NCBI RefSeq assembly: GCF_000956545.1
Contig: NZ_JYIT01000080.1
Coordinates: 1-64,000 of the forward strand
DNA: 64,000 nt
Direction: 5' to 3'
Origin: Microbacterium azadirachtae
GTDB lineage: Bacteria > Actinomycetota > Actinomycetes > Actinomycetales > Microbacteriaceae
Shown here: positions 33,020 through 42,771 of the stretch, piece by piece
Layout: each line of letters opens with the position of its first letter
Numbering within the stretch: position 1 is the first letter of the stretch
Program-made: the position numbers and the translations under genes
Notes under the pieces: generated by a model
The model's database searches: none
What the model was told of the DNA's origin: nothing
Seen by the model: only the letters and a program-made list of their open reading frames with translations

Positions 33020-35295
33020 ACGCCCTGTTCAAGACCACCCCGGCCCCGGAACCCACCCCGTTCCCCGAGGATCTCGAAGGGACGAACGCCGGGCCGGCCG
33101 CTTCGAGAGCCTCAGCGACCGAGCGCCCGCAGCGCGCCTTCGGCTGGAGCCAGCTCGTGCAGGCGCTCCCCGGCGCACTGCGCAGGCTGAACCCGGCGAC
33201 GCTGCTGCGCAACCCCGTGATCCTGCTCGTCTGGGCCGGCGCCGCGCTCACCACGGTGCTCGCGATCGCCGAGCCGTTCCTCGGCCCGGGCGCCGCCGCA
33301 TCCGGCGGCACCCCCGCGCCGAGCGGATTCACCTGGTCGATCGCGGTCTGGCTCTGGCTCACGGTGCTCTTCGCGAACCTCGCCGAGTCGGTCGCGGAGG
33401 GACGCGGCAAGGCGCAGGCGGCGACGCTGCGCAAGACGCGCACCAGCACGATGGCCCGGCGCGTGGTCGGCTACGACCCCGCCGCCGACCCGGATGCGGT
33501 CCGCGCCGCGACCGAGGAGGTCGCCTCGAGCGAACTGCACCGCGACGACGTCGTGCTCGTCGCGGCGGGCGAGCCGATCCCCGGCGACGGCGACATCATC
33601 GCCGGCATCGCCACGGTCGACGAGTCCGCGATCACCGGCGAGAGCGCCCCGGTGGTGCGCGAATCGGGCGGCGACCGCAGTGCCGTCACCGGTGGCACCC
33701 GGGTGCTGTCGGATCGCATCGTGGTGCGCATCACGTCGAAGCCGGGCGAGACCTTCGTCGACCGCATGATCGCCCTCGTCGAGGGCGCGGACCGGCAGCG
33801 CACCCCCAATGAGATCGCGCTCAACATCCTGCTCGCGAGCCTGTCGATCGTCTTCCTCGTGGTCGTGCTGGCGCTGAATCCGATCGCGTCGTATTCCGCG
33901 TCCCCCGTGAGCGTCCCCGTGCTCATCGCCCTGCTCGTGTGCCTCATCCCGACCACGATCGGCGCGCTGCTCAGCGCGATCGGCATCGCGGGCATGGACC
34001 GGCTCGTGCAGCGCAACGTGCTCGCGATGTCCGGCCGTGCGGTCGAGGCGGCGGGCGACGTCACCACGCTCCTGCTCGACAAGACCGGCACCATCACGTA
34101 CGGCAACCGGCGCGCGACCGACGTGCGCCCGGTCGAGGGCGTCACCGCCGACGAGCTGCTGCACGCGGCGGCCCTGTCGTCGCTCGCTGACCCCACACCG
34201 GAGGGCGCCTCGATCGTCGAGCTCGCCGCGGGCCGCGGCATCGTGGTCGCCGCTCCCGAGGGCGCCGAGACCGTGCCGTTCACCGCGCAGACCCGCATGA
34301 GCGGGGTGGATCTCGCCGACGGGACGCAGATCCGCAAGGGGGCAGGATCCGCGATCCGCGCCTGGATCGAGTCGGAGGGCCCTTCGACAGGCTCAGGGAC
34401 CGGCGCGGGGGCCTCAGGGACCGGCGCGGCGGCCTCAGGGACCGGCGCGGCGGCCGCCGCCGAGGCCGCGCGCTTCGCCGACGAGATCGCCGCGTCGGGC
34501 GGCACTCCGCTCATGGTGGCGGTCAGCGCCCCGAGGTCGTCGACCGAGGGAGGCACCCGGATCCTCGGCGTCGTGCACCTCAAGGACGTCGTGAAGGAGG
34601 GCCTGTCCGAGCGCTTCCAGGAGCTGCGCAGCATGGGCATCCGCACCGTGATGATCACGGGCGACAACCCGCTCACGGCGAAGGCCATCGCCGCCGAGGC
34701 CGGGGTCGACGACTACCTCGCCGAGGCCACGCCCGAGGACAAGCTCGCCCTCATCCGGCGCGAGCAGGAGGGCGGCCGCCTCGTCGCGATGACGGGCGAC
34801 GGCACGAACGACGCCCCGGCGCTCGCGCAGGCCGACGTCGGCGTCGCGATGAACACCGGCACCTCGGCCGCCAAAGAGGCCGGGAACATGGTCGACCTCG
34901 ACTCGGATCCGACCAAGCTGATCGACATCGTGCGGATCGGCAAGCAGCTGCTGATCACCCGCGGGGCGCTCACGACGTTCTCGCTCGCGAACGACATCGC
35001 CAAGTACTTCGCGATCATCCCCGCGATGTTCATGGGCGCGTTCCCCGGCCTCGCCGCGCTGAACATCATGCAGCTGCACTCCCCCGCGTCCGCCGTCACG
35101 AGCGCGATCGTCTTCAACGCGATCGTGATCGTCTTCCTCATCCCGCTCGCTCTGCGGGGCGTCGCCTACAGGCCGGCGAGCGCCGCGCAGATCCTGCAGC
35201 GCAACCTGCTGATCTACGGGATCGGCGGCGTCATCCTGCCGTTCGTCGGCATCAAGATCATCGACCTCTTCGTCGCCCTGATCCCCGGCTTCTGA
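33016..35295 (+). CDS. kdpB: Potassium-transporting P-type ATPase KdpB
   Basis: A 759-aa P-type ATPase. The phosphorylated Asp355 is in [13 protein letters not shown]; the actuator loop has ITGES, the P domain [14 protein letters not shown] and [21 protein letters not shown]. Two low-complexity inserts derive from palindromic repeats: near the N-terminus (about residues 29-35, DNA 33101-33120), and in the nucleotide-binding domain (residues about 455-480, only Gly, Ala, Ser, Thr and one Pro, DNA 34378-34455). Relatives are near 680-700 aa, so most of the extra length is explained by the extended N-terminus and these inserts. The catalytic motifs are intact and the pump is probably functional. 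Confidence 0.96.
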   Translation: MNALFKTTPAPEPTPFPEDLEGTNAGPAASRASATERPQRAFGWSQLVQALPGALRRLNPATLLRNPVILLVWAGAALTTVLAIAEPFLGPGAAASGGTPAPSGFTWSIAVWLWLTVLFANLAESVAEGRGKAQAATLRKTRTSTMARRVVGYDPAADPDAVRAATEEVASSELHRDDVVLVAAGEPIPGDGDIIAGIATVDESAITGESAPVVRESGGDRSAVTGGTRVLSDRIVVRITSKPGETFVDRMIALVEGADRQRTPNEIALNILLASLSIVFLVVVLALNPIASYSASPVSVPVLIALLVCLIPTTIGALLSAIGIAGMDRLVQRNVLAMSGRAVEAAGDVTTLLLDKTGTITYGNRRATDVRPVEGVTADELLHAAALSSLADPTPEGASIVELAAGRGIVVAAPEGAETVPFTAQTRMSGVDLADGTQIRKGAGSAIRAWIESEGPSTGSGTGAGASGTGAAASGTGAAAAAEAARFADEIAASGGTPLMVAVSAPRSSTEGGTRILGVVHLKDVVKEGLSERFQELRSMGIRTVMITGDNPLTAKAIAAEAGVDDYLAEATPEDKLALIRREQEGGRLVAMTGDGTNDAPALAQADVGVAMNTGTSAAKEAGNMVDLDSDPTKLIDIVRIGKQLLITRGALTTFSLANDIAKYFAIIPAMFMGAFPGLAALNIMQLHSPASAVTSAIVFNAIVIVFLIPLALRGVAYRPASAAQILQRNLLIYGIGGVILPFVGIKIIDLFVALIPGF
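33101..33120 (+). repeat. Palindromic repeat unit in the kdpB 5-prime end
   Basis: CTTCGAGAGCCTCAGCGACC matches the repeat core in the M20 gene (CTTCGAGAGCCTCAG at 12216-12230) and the canonical CTTCGACAGGCTCAGGGACC at 34382 with few changes. It is in frame in the variable cytoplasmic N-terminus of KdpB. Confidence 0.7.
34379..34441 (+). repeat. Palindromic repeat and 21-bp expansion in kdpB
   Basis: A full canonical unit, CCCTTCGACAGGCTCAGGGA (34380-34399), is followed by two partial units sharing CTCAGGGACCGGCGCGG with a 21-bp period (CTCAGGGA at 34392, 34413, 34434). The 21-bp step keeps the frame and yields Gly/Ser/Thr/Ala residues in the N domain. Confidence 0.88.
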
Positions 35296-35329
35296 GCCGG
35301 TCCGGCGGCCCTCCCGAAAGGCACCTCCC

Positions 35330-35971
35330 ATGTCGAACCTCCGCGGCACCGTCCGCGTCACCGGCGTCGCCGTCCGCGCGATGCTCGTGCTCACCCTCGT
35401 CCTCGGCGTCGGCTACGCGCTCGTGGTCACGGGCATCGGCCAGCTCGCCCTGCCCTGGCAGGCGAACGGCTCGCTCGTCGACGCCAAGGGCGCGCCGACC
35501 GGCGGATGGACCGGCGGCTCCGCCCCGGTCGGCAGCACCCTCGTCGGCCAGTCGTTCACCGATTCTAAGGGCGATGCCCTGCCGCAGTACTTCCAGCCGC
35601 GGCCCTCGGCGGCCGGCAAGGACGGCTACGACCCGACCGCGTCCGGGGGCAGCAACCTCGGACCGAACAACCCCGATCTGGTGAAGGGGATCTCCGAGCG
35701 CCGTGCGGCGATCGCGGCCCGCGAGCACGTCGCCGAATCGGCGGTGCCCGCCGACGCCGTCACCGCATCGGGCTCCGGACTGGATCCGCAGATCAGCCCG
35801 GCCTACGCCCTGCTGCAGGTGAACCGGGTCGCCGAGGCGCGCGGCCTCGATGCGTCCGCCGTGCGCCGCCTGGTGGAGTCTAGGATTCAGACGCGCGACC
35901 TCGGCTTCCTGGGCACGGCGCGGGTGAACGTCCTCGAGCTGAACCAGGCGCTGGACGCCCTGCCGCGATGA
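35330..35971 (+). CDS. kdpC: Potassium-transporting ATPase subunit KdpC
   Basis: A 213-aa single-pass membrane subunit. An N-terminal helix (about residues 12-36) is followed by an extracytoplasmic domain with family motifs VGQSFT, YFQPRPSAAG, SGGSNLGPNNPDL and ASGSGLDPQISPAYA. KdpC holds KdpA and KdpB together. It starts 34 bp after kdpB with AAAGG about 10 nt upstream of the ATG. Confidence 0.96.
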   Translation: MSNLRGTVRVTGVAVRAMLVLTLVLGVGYALVVTGIGQLALPWQANGSLVDAKGAPTGGWTGGSAPVGSTLVGQSFTDSKGDALPQYFQPRPSAAGKDGYDPTASGGSNLGPNNPDLVKGISERRAAIAAREHVAESAVPADAVTASGSGLDPQISPAYALLQVNRVAEARGLDASAVRRLVESRIQTRDLGFLGTARVNVLELNQALDALPR

Positions 35972-36011
35972 GGATCCGGGTCGATGCGCGAGGGTCGGTG
36001 AGCAGGCCGGC

Positions 36012-38783
36012 ATGTCGGTGAGCGAAGGGGTGTCGGCGATGGCCGAGCGGCGGCGAGAGGGCGGGTCCGCGCGGGGACGCCTGCGCGTGCTGCTCGGCGC
36101 CGCGCCCGGCGTGGGCAAGACCTACGAGATGCTCGGCGAGGGCAGGCGTCTGGACGAGCTCGGACGCGACGTCGTGATCGGCGTCGTGGAGACGCACGGC
36201 CGCGCCGCGACTCTCGCGCAGACGCAGGGCATCGAGCAGGTGCCGCGCCGGATCGTGTCGCACCGCGGCGTGCAGCTCGACGAGCTCGATCTCGACGCCG
36301 TGCTGGCCCGCCGCCCCGAGCTCGCCCTGATCGACGAGATGGCGCACACGAACGCACCCGGATCCCGCAACGCCAAGCGCTGGCAGGACGTGCAGGAGCT
36401 GCTCGACGCGGGCATCGACGTGATCACCACGGTGAACGTGCAGCACATCGAGTCGCTGAACGCGGTCGTGGAGAAGATCACCGGCGTCGTGCAGCAGGAG
36501 ACCGTGCCCGACGAGGTGATCCGCGACGCCGACGAGGTGGAGGTCGTCGACCTCGCCCCGCAGACCCTGCGCGACCGGCTCTCCGCCGGGCAGGTGTATC
36601 CGGCCGAGCGGATCGACGCGGCCCTGTCGAACTACTTCCGTCTGGGGAACCTCACCGCCCTCCGCGAGCTCGCCCTGCTCTGGCTCGCCGACGAGGTCGA
36701 CAGCGCCCTGCGCAGCTACCGCAGCCAGCACGGCATCGACAGTGCCTGGCAGACCCGCGAACGCGTGGTCGTCGCCCTCACCGGAGGGCCGGAGGGCGAG
36801 ACGCTGCTGCGTCGCGGCGCGCGGATCGCGGCCCGCTCGGCCGGCGGCGAGCTGCTCGCGGTGCACGTCACCACGCAGGACGGCCTGCGCGGCGACCGTC
36901 CCGGCGCCCTCACGCAGCAGCGCGGTCTCGTGGAGTCGCTCGGCGGCAGCTACCACCAGCTCGTCGGCGACGACGTGGCCGGCACGCTCGTCGAGTTCGC
37001 GCAGTCGGTCGACGCCAGCCAGCTCGTCATCGGCGTCAGCCGGCGCAGTCGCCTCTCGGCCGCGCTCACCGGGCCGGGCATCGGCGCCGAGATCATCCGC
37101 CGCTCCGGCGACATCGACGTGCACATCGTCACCCACTCGGCGGCGGGCCGGCGCGGGCCGCTCCCGACGATCCGCGGCGGCGCCCTGGGCTGGCGGCGCC
37201 AGCTCATCGGCTTCGCGGTCGCGCTCATCGGCGGGCCGCTGCTGTCCTGGCTGCTGTTCTCGCTCAAAGCACCGGGATCCATCACCTCCGACGTGCTCAG
37301 CTACCAGCTGCTCGTCGTCGTGGTCGCGCTCATCGGCGGCCTGCGGCCCGCGCTGTTCGCGGCGGTGCTGAGCGGATTCACCCTCGACTTCCTCTTCGTC
37401 GAGCCGCTGTTCACGGTGACGATCGCGGATCCGCTGCACGCCCTCGCACTCGTCCTCTACGTCGTGATCGCGGTGCTCGTGAGCATCGTCGTGGACCAGG
37501 CCGCCCGACGTGCCCGCGCCGCGCAGCGCGCCTCGGGCGAGGCCGAGCTGCTCGCCGCCGTGGCCGGCAACGTGCTCCGCGGCGACAGTGCCCCGACGGC
37601 GCTCGTCGCCCGCGCGCGCGAGGCGTTCGGACTGAGCGGGATCCGGCTGCTCTCCCCCGACGGCGACGTGCTCGCGGTCGACGGCGAACCCCTCGGCGGC
37701 AACGTCCCCGGAGGAGACCCGGAGCACGCGGCGCACGACGCGCACGGGCCGGAGGCGCGGACGACCACCGCGACGGCGGGCGCGTCCGCGACGGCGGACG
37801 GAGCCCAGCCCCCGCGGCCGCCGCGTGTGGAGACCGTGCCGGTCGGCACCGCTGCGGACGGGCGCCCGCGGGCGATCCTCGAGCTGCACGGCGGAGACCT
37901 CGACGCCGCGGGCCGGCGCCTGCTCGACGCGATCGTCGCGCAGCTCGCCGCGGCGATCGAGCACACCGACCTGCGCGAGACGGCGAAGGAGGCCGCCGTG
38001 CTCGCCGAGACCGACCAGGTGCGCAGCGCCCTGCTCTCGGCGCTCAGCCACGATCTGCGCCGTCCCCTGGCCGCGGCCGTCGCCGCCGTCGGCGGGCTGC
38101 GCGGCGCCCACCGGCTCTCCGCCGAGGACCGCGCGGAACTCGTCGAGACCGCCGACGAGAGCCTCGCCACGCTGTCGCGCCTCGTCACCGATCTGCTCGA
38201 TGTGAGCCGCGTGCAGGCCGGCGTGCTGGCGGTCTCGCTCGGTCGGGTCGACGCGGGCGGCGGCGTCGTGTCGGCGCTCGACGAGCTGTCCCTGGGCCCC
38301 GACGAGGTCGAGCTCGCCCTGGACCCGGCGCTCCCGCCGCTGCGCGCGGATCCGGTGCTCCTGCAGCGCGTGCTGGTGAACCTGCTGACCAACGCCGTGC
38401 GGCACTCGCCGGCCGGCGACCGCGTGATCGTGTCGACGAGCCGGCTCGGCGAGCGGGCCGAGATCCGCGTGGCCGATCGCGGCGAGGGCATCCCGGAGGA
38501 TCAGCGCGAGAGCGCGTTCCTGCCGTTCCAGAGGCACGGCGACACCGACAACACCACCGGCCTGGGCCTGGGCCTGGCCCTCTCCCGCGGTTTCGCCGAA
38601 GGCATGGGCGGTACGCTGACCGCCGAGGACACGCCCGGCGGAGGCCTGACCATGGTGGTGTCGCTGCCTCTGGACGATGCTGGTCTCGACGTGAGTACTC
38701 GGCCGGATCCGGGCGCCGAGTACGACACTCTGCGCACTTCGCACCGGGAGCCGCGCTCCGACGACGAGGGAGGGACCCGATGA
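36012..38783 (+). CDS. kdpD: Osmosensitive K+ channel sensor histidine kinase KdpD
   Basis: A 923-aa sensor kinase. The KdpD domain (about residues 20-230) carries LGAAPGVGKTYEML and EMAHTNAPGSRNAKRWQDV; then a universal-stress-like domain (about 250-370), four helices (about 395-495), a GAF-like region, and a histidine kinase core with phospho-acceptor His680 (LSHDLRRPL) and an ATP-binding GLGLGLAL. It phosphorylates KdpE in response to low K+ or turgor. An in-frame ATG at 36039 has the stronger ribosome binding site (GAAGGGG), so the protein may start 9 residues later. The stop overlaps kdpE (ATGA). Confidence 0.95.
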   Translation: MSVSEGVSAMAERRREGGSARGRLRVLLGAAPGVGKTYEMLGEGRRLDELGRDVVIGVVETHGRAATLAQTQGIEQVPRRIVSHRGVQLDELDLDAVLARRPELALIDEMAHTNAPGSRNAKRWQDVQELLDAGIDVITTVNVQHIESLNAVVEKITGVVQQETVPDEVIRDADEVEVVDLAPQTLRDRLSAGQVYPAERIDAALSNYFRLGNLTALRELALLWLADEVDSALRSYRSQHGIDSAWQTRERVVVALTGGPEGETLLRRGARIAARSAGGELLAVHVTTQDGLRGDRPGALTQQRGLVESLGGSYHQLVGDDVAGTLVEFAQSVDASQLVIGVSRRSRLSAALTGPGIGAEIIRRSGDIDVHIVTHSAAGRRGPLPTIRGGALGWRRQLIGFAVALIGGPLLSWLLFSLKAPGSITSDVLSYQLLVVVVALIGGLRPALFAAVLSGFTLDFLFVEPLFTVTIADPLHALALVLYVVIAVLVSIVVDQAARRARAAQRASGEAELLAAVAGNVLRGDSAPTALVARAREAFGLSGIRLLSPDGDVLAVDGEPLGGNVPGGDPEHAAHDAHGPEARTTTATAGASATADGAQPPRPPRVETVPVGTAADGRPRAILELHGGDLDAAGRRLLDAIVAQLAAAIEHTDLRETAKEAAVLAETDQVRSALLSALSHDLRRPLAAAVAAVGGLRGAHRLSAEDRAELVETADESLATLSRLVTDLLDVSRVQAGVLAVSLGRVDAGGGVVSALDELSLGPDEVELALDPALPPLRADPVLLQRVLVNLLTNAVRHSPAGDRVIVSTSRLGERAEIRVADRGEGIPEDQRESAFLPFQRHGDTDNTTGLGLGLALSRGFAEGMGGTLTAEDTPGGGLTMVVSLPLDDAGLDVSTRPDPGAEYDTLRTSHREPRSDDEGGTR

Positions 38784-39460
38784 AACTGCTCGTCGCCGAC
38801 GACGATCCGCAGCTCGTGCGCGCGCTGCGGATCACCCTCGCCGCCCACGGCTACGACGTCATCGCCGCTCCCGACGGGGCCGCCGCGATCGCGATGGCCG
38901 CGCAGGCGCACCCCGACATCGTGCTGCTGGACCTCGGCATGCCCAAGCTCGACGGGATCGCCGTGATCGAGGCCCTGCGGGGATGGAGCGACGTGCCGAT
39001 CCTCGTCGTCTCAGGGCGCACCGGGTCCGCCGACAAGGTCGAGGCGCTCGACGCCGGCGCCGACGACTACGTCACCAAGCCGTTCCAGGTGGACGAGCTG
39101 CTGGCACGGCTGCGCGCCCTCGCCCGCCGTCGCGGCGGCGCACCGTCCGAGTCGTCCGTCTCGTTCGGCGACGTCGAGGTGGATCTGGCCGCGAAGGCCG
39201 TCACGCGGGACGGATCCCGGGTGCACCTGACCCCCACCGAGTGGCAGATCCTGGAGCACCTCGCCCGCCACCCCGGGGCGCTCGTGACCCGGCAGGAGCT
39301 GCTCCGGGAGATCTGGGGCACGGAGCAGGTCACCGACACCGGCTACCTGCGTCTGTACCTGTCGCAGCTGCGCAAGAAGCTCGAGCGCACCCCCAGCGCT
39401 CCGGAGCATCTGCTCACCGAGCAGGGCATGGGATACCGTCTGGTGCTGGATCCGGCCTGA
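38780..39460 (+). CDS. kdpE: Response regulator KdpE
   Basis: A 226-aa OmpR-family regulator: receiver domain with phospho-accepting Asp51 (VLLDLGMP), acidic cluster ADDD at 6-9 and Lys in VTKPF, then a winged-helix DNA-binding domain (about 125-226) with HLTPTEWQILEHLARHPG and RLYLSQLRKKLE. It activates the kdp genes when phosphorylated by KdpD. Its start overlaps the kdpD stop. Last gene of the locus. Confidence 0.96.
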   Translation: MKLLVADDDPQLVRALRITLAAHGYDVIAAPDGAAAIAMAAQAHPDIVLLDLGMPKLDGIAVIEALRGWSDVPILVVSGRTGSADKVEALDAGADDYVTKPFQVDELLARLRALARRRGGAPSESSVSFGDVEVDLAAKAVTRDGSRVHLTPTEWQILEHLARHPGALVTRQELLREIWGTEQVTDTGYLRLYLSQLRKKLERTPSAPEHLLTEQGMGYRLVLDPA

Positions 39461-39481
39461 CCCCCGGGCGAGCCGCCCCTT

Positions 39482-39556
39482 CCCTTCCGTCTGTTTGCGC
39501 CGATCCGTGGCGTTCGGGGCCTGAAACCCACCGTTTGACGCAAACAGACGGAAGGG
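39482..39556. terminator. Large palindromic element between convergent kdpE and iron permease
   Basis: Perfect 18-bp arms, CCCTTCCGTCTGTTTGCG (39482-39499) and CGCAAACAGACGGAAGGG (39539-39556), flank a 39-nt centre that can pair further (GTGG...CCAC). It lies between convergent genes and would terminate transcription from both sides. The arms are unusually long and lower in GC than the context, so it could also be a dispersed repeat. Confidence 0.6.
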
Positions 39557-39586
39557 GCCGGAGGGCAGGCGCTTCGGATCCCGAGG

Positions 39587-41674
39587 TCACGCGCGGGAGC
39601 GCCAGAGCAGCCACACGAAGTAGGGCGCGCCGAGGAGCGCCACCACGAGCCCCGCCGGCAGCTGCGCGGGGGCGATCACGGTGCGGCCCACGGCGTCGGC
39701 GGCCCCGACCATCACCGCGCCGAGCAGCACCGCCACCGGTACGACCCTGGCGTGACGCGCGCCGACGAGCGCACGGGCGGCGTGCGGGGCGACCAGGCCC
39801 ACGAACCCGATCACGCCGACCTCCACCACGCTGAACGCCGCGAGCACGGCGGCCACCGCGAGGATCAGCAGCCGGGAGCGCTCCAGGCGCACGCCGAGCA
39901 GGCGCGGGGTGTCCTCGTCGAGCGCGAGCAGATCCAGCTCCCGCGCCCGCAGGAGCACGACCGGCAGCGCGATCGCGAGCACCACCGCCAGCGGGACGAC
40001 CTGCTCCCAGATCCGCCCGTAGGTGGTGCCGCTCAGCCAGGTGTAGATCTTCGGGGTGTCGAACGGGCTCGCCCGCAGCAGCACGAACGACGTGAGGGCG
40101 ACCGCGGCGGAGGAGACGCCGATCCCGATCAGGAGGAAGCGGTCGGCGCCCAGCCCGCCCCGCCAGGAGAGCAGGTACACGAGGGCGAAGGCGCTGAGCG
40201 CCCCCACGACGGCCGCCACGAGCATGCCCGCGGTCGTCGCCGCCGCGCTGGTCACCACGAGCACGGCGCCCAGTCCCGCGCCGCCGGTGATGCCGAGAAG
40301 ACCGGGATCCGCCAGCGGATTGCGGCTGACGGCCTGCGTGAGACATCCGGCGAGAGCGAGGGCCGCTCCCGCCGTGACCGCGGCGAGCACGCGCGGCGCG
40401 CGCTCGTCCAGGGCGAAGGCGATCTGCGGAGGCGCCTGACCCTGCAGCCACAGCAGCACGTCGCCGGAGAGCAGCCGGGTCGCGCCCAGCAGCAGGCCCG
40501 CGAGCACGGCAGCCCCCAGCAGCACGGCCGCGACCGCCAGCACGATCGCGAAGCGCCGTCGTCCGCGCACACCGAACCGGATCGACGGCGGACGGCGTGT
40601 GGGTCCGGAGTCGCGCAGTCGCCGCGCCATCGCCACGAGCACCCCCGCGCCGAGCAGCGTCGTGGCGACCCCGGTGGGCACGGCGATCGCGCCCTCCGCG
40701 CCGATGATGAGCCGCAGGAGCGCGTCGGAGAGGATCACCACGAGCGCGCCGAGGAGACCGGAGGTTGGCAGCAGCAGCGCGTGCCGGCCGAGTCCGGGCA
40801 CGACACGCACCAGGAGCCGGGCCAGAACCGGCGCGCACAGCCCGACGAAGCCGAGCGGGCCGGCCAGCGTCACCGCGGTCGCCGTGAGCACCACCGACAG
40901 CACGATCCCGAGCATCCGCGTGGACCGGATCGGCACGCCGAGGCTCGAAGCCAGGTCGTCGCCGAGGGCGAGCACGTCGAGTCGCCGGGCGAGCAGGAGC
41001 GCGGCGGCGGCCGCCACGACGACCACCGGCGCAGCCCGCAGGAACGCCTCGACCCCGAGCTGCGACAGGCTCCCGCTGCCCCAGGCGAGCAGGCCCTTGG
41101 TCTGCTCGCTGAACAGGATGAGCAGCGCCGAGGTCGCGGCCTGGAAGGCCAGTGCCAGAGCGGATCCGGCGAGCACCAGGCGGGTCGTCGAGGATCCGGA
41201 TCCGCCGGCGAGGCCCAGCACGATGACGGCGGCGGCGAGGCCGCCCGCGAAGGCGACGACGCCCGATGCCCAGAACGGCAGCGAGATCCCGAAGGCGGCG
41301 ACGACGGTGATCGCGAGATAGGCGCCCGCCGTGACGCCGAGCGTGTCGGGGGAGGCGAGCGCGTTGCGGGCGAGCGACTGCATGAGCAGGCCAGCCATGC
41401 CCAGGGCGATGCCGACGGCGATGCCCGCGGCGAGGCGCGGCACGCGTGCGCCGAGCAGGATCTCGGGCTCCGCCCAGACCGCCCCGCTCGTACCCTGGGT
41501 GAGGTGCCAGCCCGCGGACGCGACGAGGGCGAGAGCGAGCACGACGAGCACGCCGACGACGCCGAGGCGGGCGCGGACCCCGGTCGCCGGGCTCGTGCCC
41601 GGTTCTCCGGTCGTCCGCGGATCCGCCCCCGCCTCGGCCGCCTCCGTCGTCCCCGCCGTCCGCATCGCGCTCAT
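39587..41674 (-). CDS. Fused FecCD-type iron-siderophore ABC permease
   Basis: A 695-aa protein made of two FecCD permease domains in tandem (about residues 40-360 and 375-690), as in FhuB, with about 20 helices in total. Each half has the family phrase for helix entry (RVPRLAAGIAVGIALGMAGLLMQ; RAPRVLAAVTAGAALALAGCLTQ) and the coupling-loop glycine region (GPLGFVGLCAPVLAR; GVIGFVGLVAPHAAR). It imports ferric siderophores with the lipoprotein and ATPase encoded upstream. Start 41674 lies 10 nt after the binding-protein stop; an ATG at 41707 inside that gene is less likely. Confidence 0.92.
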   Translation of the reverse strand: MSAMRTAGTTEAAEAGADPRTTGEPGTSPATGVRARLGVVGVLVVLALALVASAGWHLTQGTSGAVWAEPEILLGARVPRLAAGIAVGIALGMAGLLMQSLARNALASPDTLGVTAGAYLAITVVAAFGISLPFWASGVVAFAGGLAAAVIVLGLAGGSGSSTTRLVLAGSALALAFQAATSALLILFSEQTKGLLAWGSGSLSQLGVEAFLRAAPVVVVAAAAALLLARRLDVLALGDDLASSLGVPIRSTRMLGIVLSVVLTATAVTLAGPLGFVGLCAPVLARLLVRVVPGLGRHALLLPTSGLLGALVVILSDALLRLIIGAEGAIAVPTGVATTLLGAGVLVAMARRLRDSGPTRRPPSIRFGVRGRRRFAIVLAVAAVLLGAAVLAGLLLGATRLLSGDVLLWLQGQAPPQIAFALDERAPRVLAAVTAGAALALAGCLTQAVSRNPLADPGLLGITGGAGLGAVLVVTSAAATTAGMLVAAVVGALSAFALVYLLSWRGGLGADRFLLIGIGVSSAAVALTSFVLLRASPFDTPKIYTWLSGTTYGRIWEQVVPLAVVLAIALPVVLLRARELDLLALDEDTPRLLGVRLERSRLLILAVAAVLAAFSVVEVGVIGFVGLVAPHAARALVGARHARVVPVAVLLGAVMVGAADAVGRTVIAPAQLPAGLVVALLGAPYFVWLLWRSRA

Positions 41675-41684
41675 CGGATCCGGG

Positions 41685-42704
41685 TCACTTGCCGAACACG
41701 TCGACATAGGCGTCGGCGATGCGCTCCGCCGAACGCGGGCCGCCGAACGTCCAGATCCCGGTGGGGAACGCGTGGACGCGCTTCTCCTTCACGGCCGGGA
41801 TCGTGGTCCAGGCCGGGTTCTTCTCCGCGGCGGCGATGAAGCTCGTGCTGTCGGGGTCGTCCGTCCCGGTGTGCAGCAGGGTCGCGGACCCGATCGTGGT
41901 CATGCCCTCGATGTCGGTGCTGCCCAGGCCGTACGCGGGATCGGTCTCGCCCTTCCAGACGTTGGTGAGGCCGAGCTCGGCGCCGATCGCCCCGATCAGC
42001 GACCCGGATCCGAACCGCCGCAGCGACACCGTGCCGGCGTCGACCCAGCCGTCGATGTAGACGAAGTCGGTGCTCGCGGGCTTCGCCGCGGCGATCGTCT
42101 GCTTCGCCGTCTCGAGATGCGCGTTCAGCTCGGCGGTCACCGCCTCGGCACGTTCGGTGCGGCCCGTCGCCTGCGCGATCAGGTCGAACGTCGCGCGCAG
42201 CTGCCGGAGCGGATCCTTCGCGTCGGCGCCGACCGTCACGAGCACGGGCACGCCGTACTTCTCCAGCTGCCCGATGATCGCGTCGTCGCGGGTCTGCGCC
42301 TCGACGATGACGAGATCCGGCTTGGTGGCGAACAGCGCGTCGAGATTGGGCTCCTGGCGCTTGCCGACATCGGCGACCCCGTCGGGGAGCGCGATCGACG
42401 TGTCCCACTGCCGGTAGCCGGCGGCGTCCGCGACGGCGACGGGCGTCACGCAGAGGGTGAGCGCATCCTCGACCTGCTGCCACTCCAGCACGGCGACGCG
42501 CTCGGCGGGCTTGTCGAGCTTCACGGTGCGGCCGATCGCGTCGGTCAGGGTGACGGGTCCGGTGGCCGTCTTCGTGTCGGCGGCGCACTCCGCGGTCGTC
42601 GCGGTGGTACCGCCGCGGGGTTCTGCGACGGAGGTCGTGCCGCAGCCGGCGAGGACGAGCGCCGTCACGGCGAGCAGCGGGGCGAGGACGAGGGGCTTGC
42701 GCAT
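41685..42704 (-). CDS. Iron-siderophore binding lipoprotein
   Basis: A 339-aa binding protein of the TroA/FecB-like class III fold. It has a lipoprotein signal with lipobox L-A-G-C (Cys21), then TDAIGRTVKLDKPAERVAVLEWQQVEDALTL, the typical start of the ligand-binding domain, and a second lobe ending in IADAYVDVFGK. It captures ferric siderophore outside the membrane and hands it to the fused permease. It is in one operon with the ATPase gene (67 bp upstream) and the permease gene. Confidence 0.93.
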   Translation of the reverse strand: MRKPLVLAPLLAVTALVLAGCGTTSVAEPRGGTTATTAECAADTKTATGPVTLTDAIGRTVKLDKPAERVAVLEWQQVEDALTLCVTPVAVADAAGYRQWDTSIALPDGVADVGKRQEPNLDALFATKPDLVIVEAQTRDDAIIGQLEKYGVPVLVTVGADAKDPLRQLRATFDLIAQATGRTERAEAVTAELNAHLETAKQTIAAAKPASTDFVYIDGWVDAGTVSLRRFGSGSLIGAIGAELGLTNVWKGETDPAYGLGSTDIEGMTTIGSATLLHTGTDDPDSTSFIAAAEKNPAWTTIPAVKEKRVHAFPTGIWTFGGPRSAERIADAYVDVFGK

Positions 42705-42771
42705 GGTTCTCCAGGGTCGGGATCGATCGAGGGCAGGGATCCGGTCGGGCCGGTCGACGTCGGGGGCGAAA

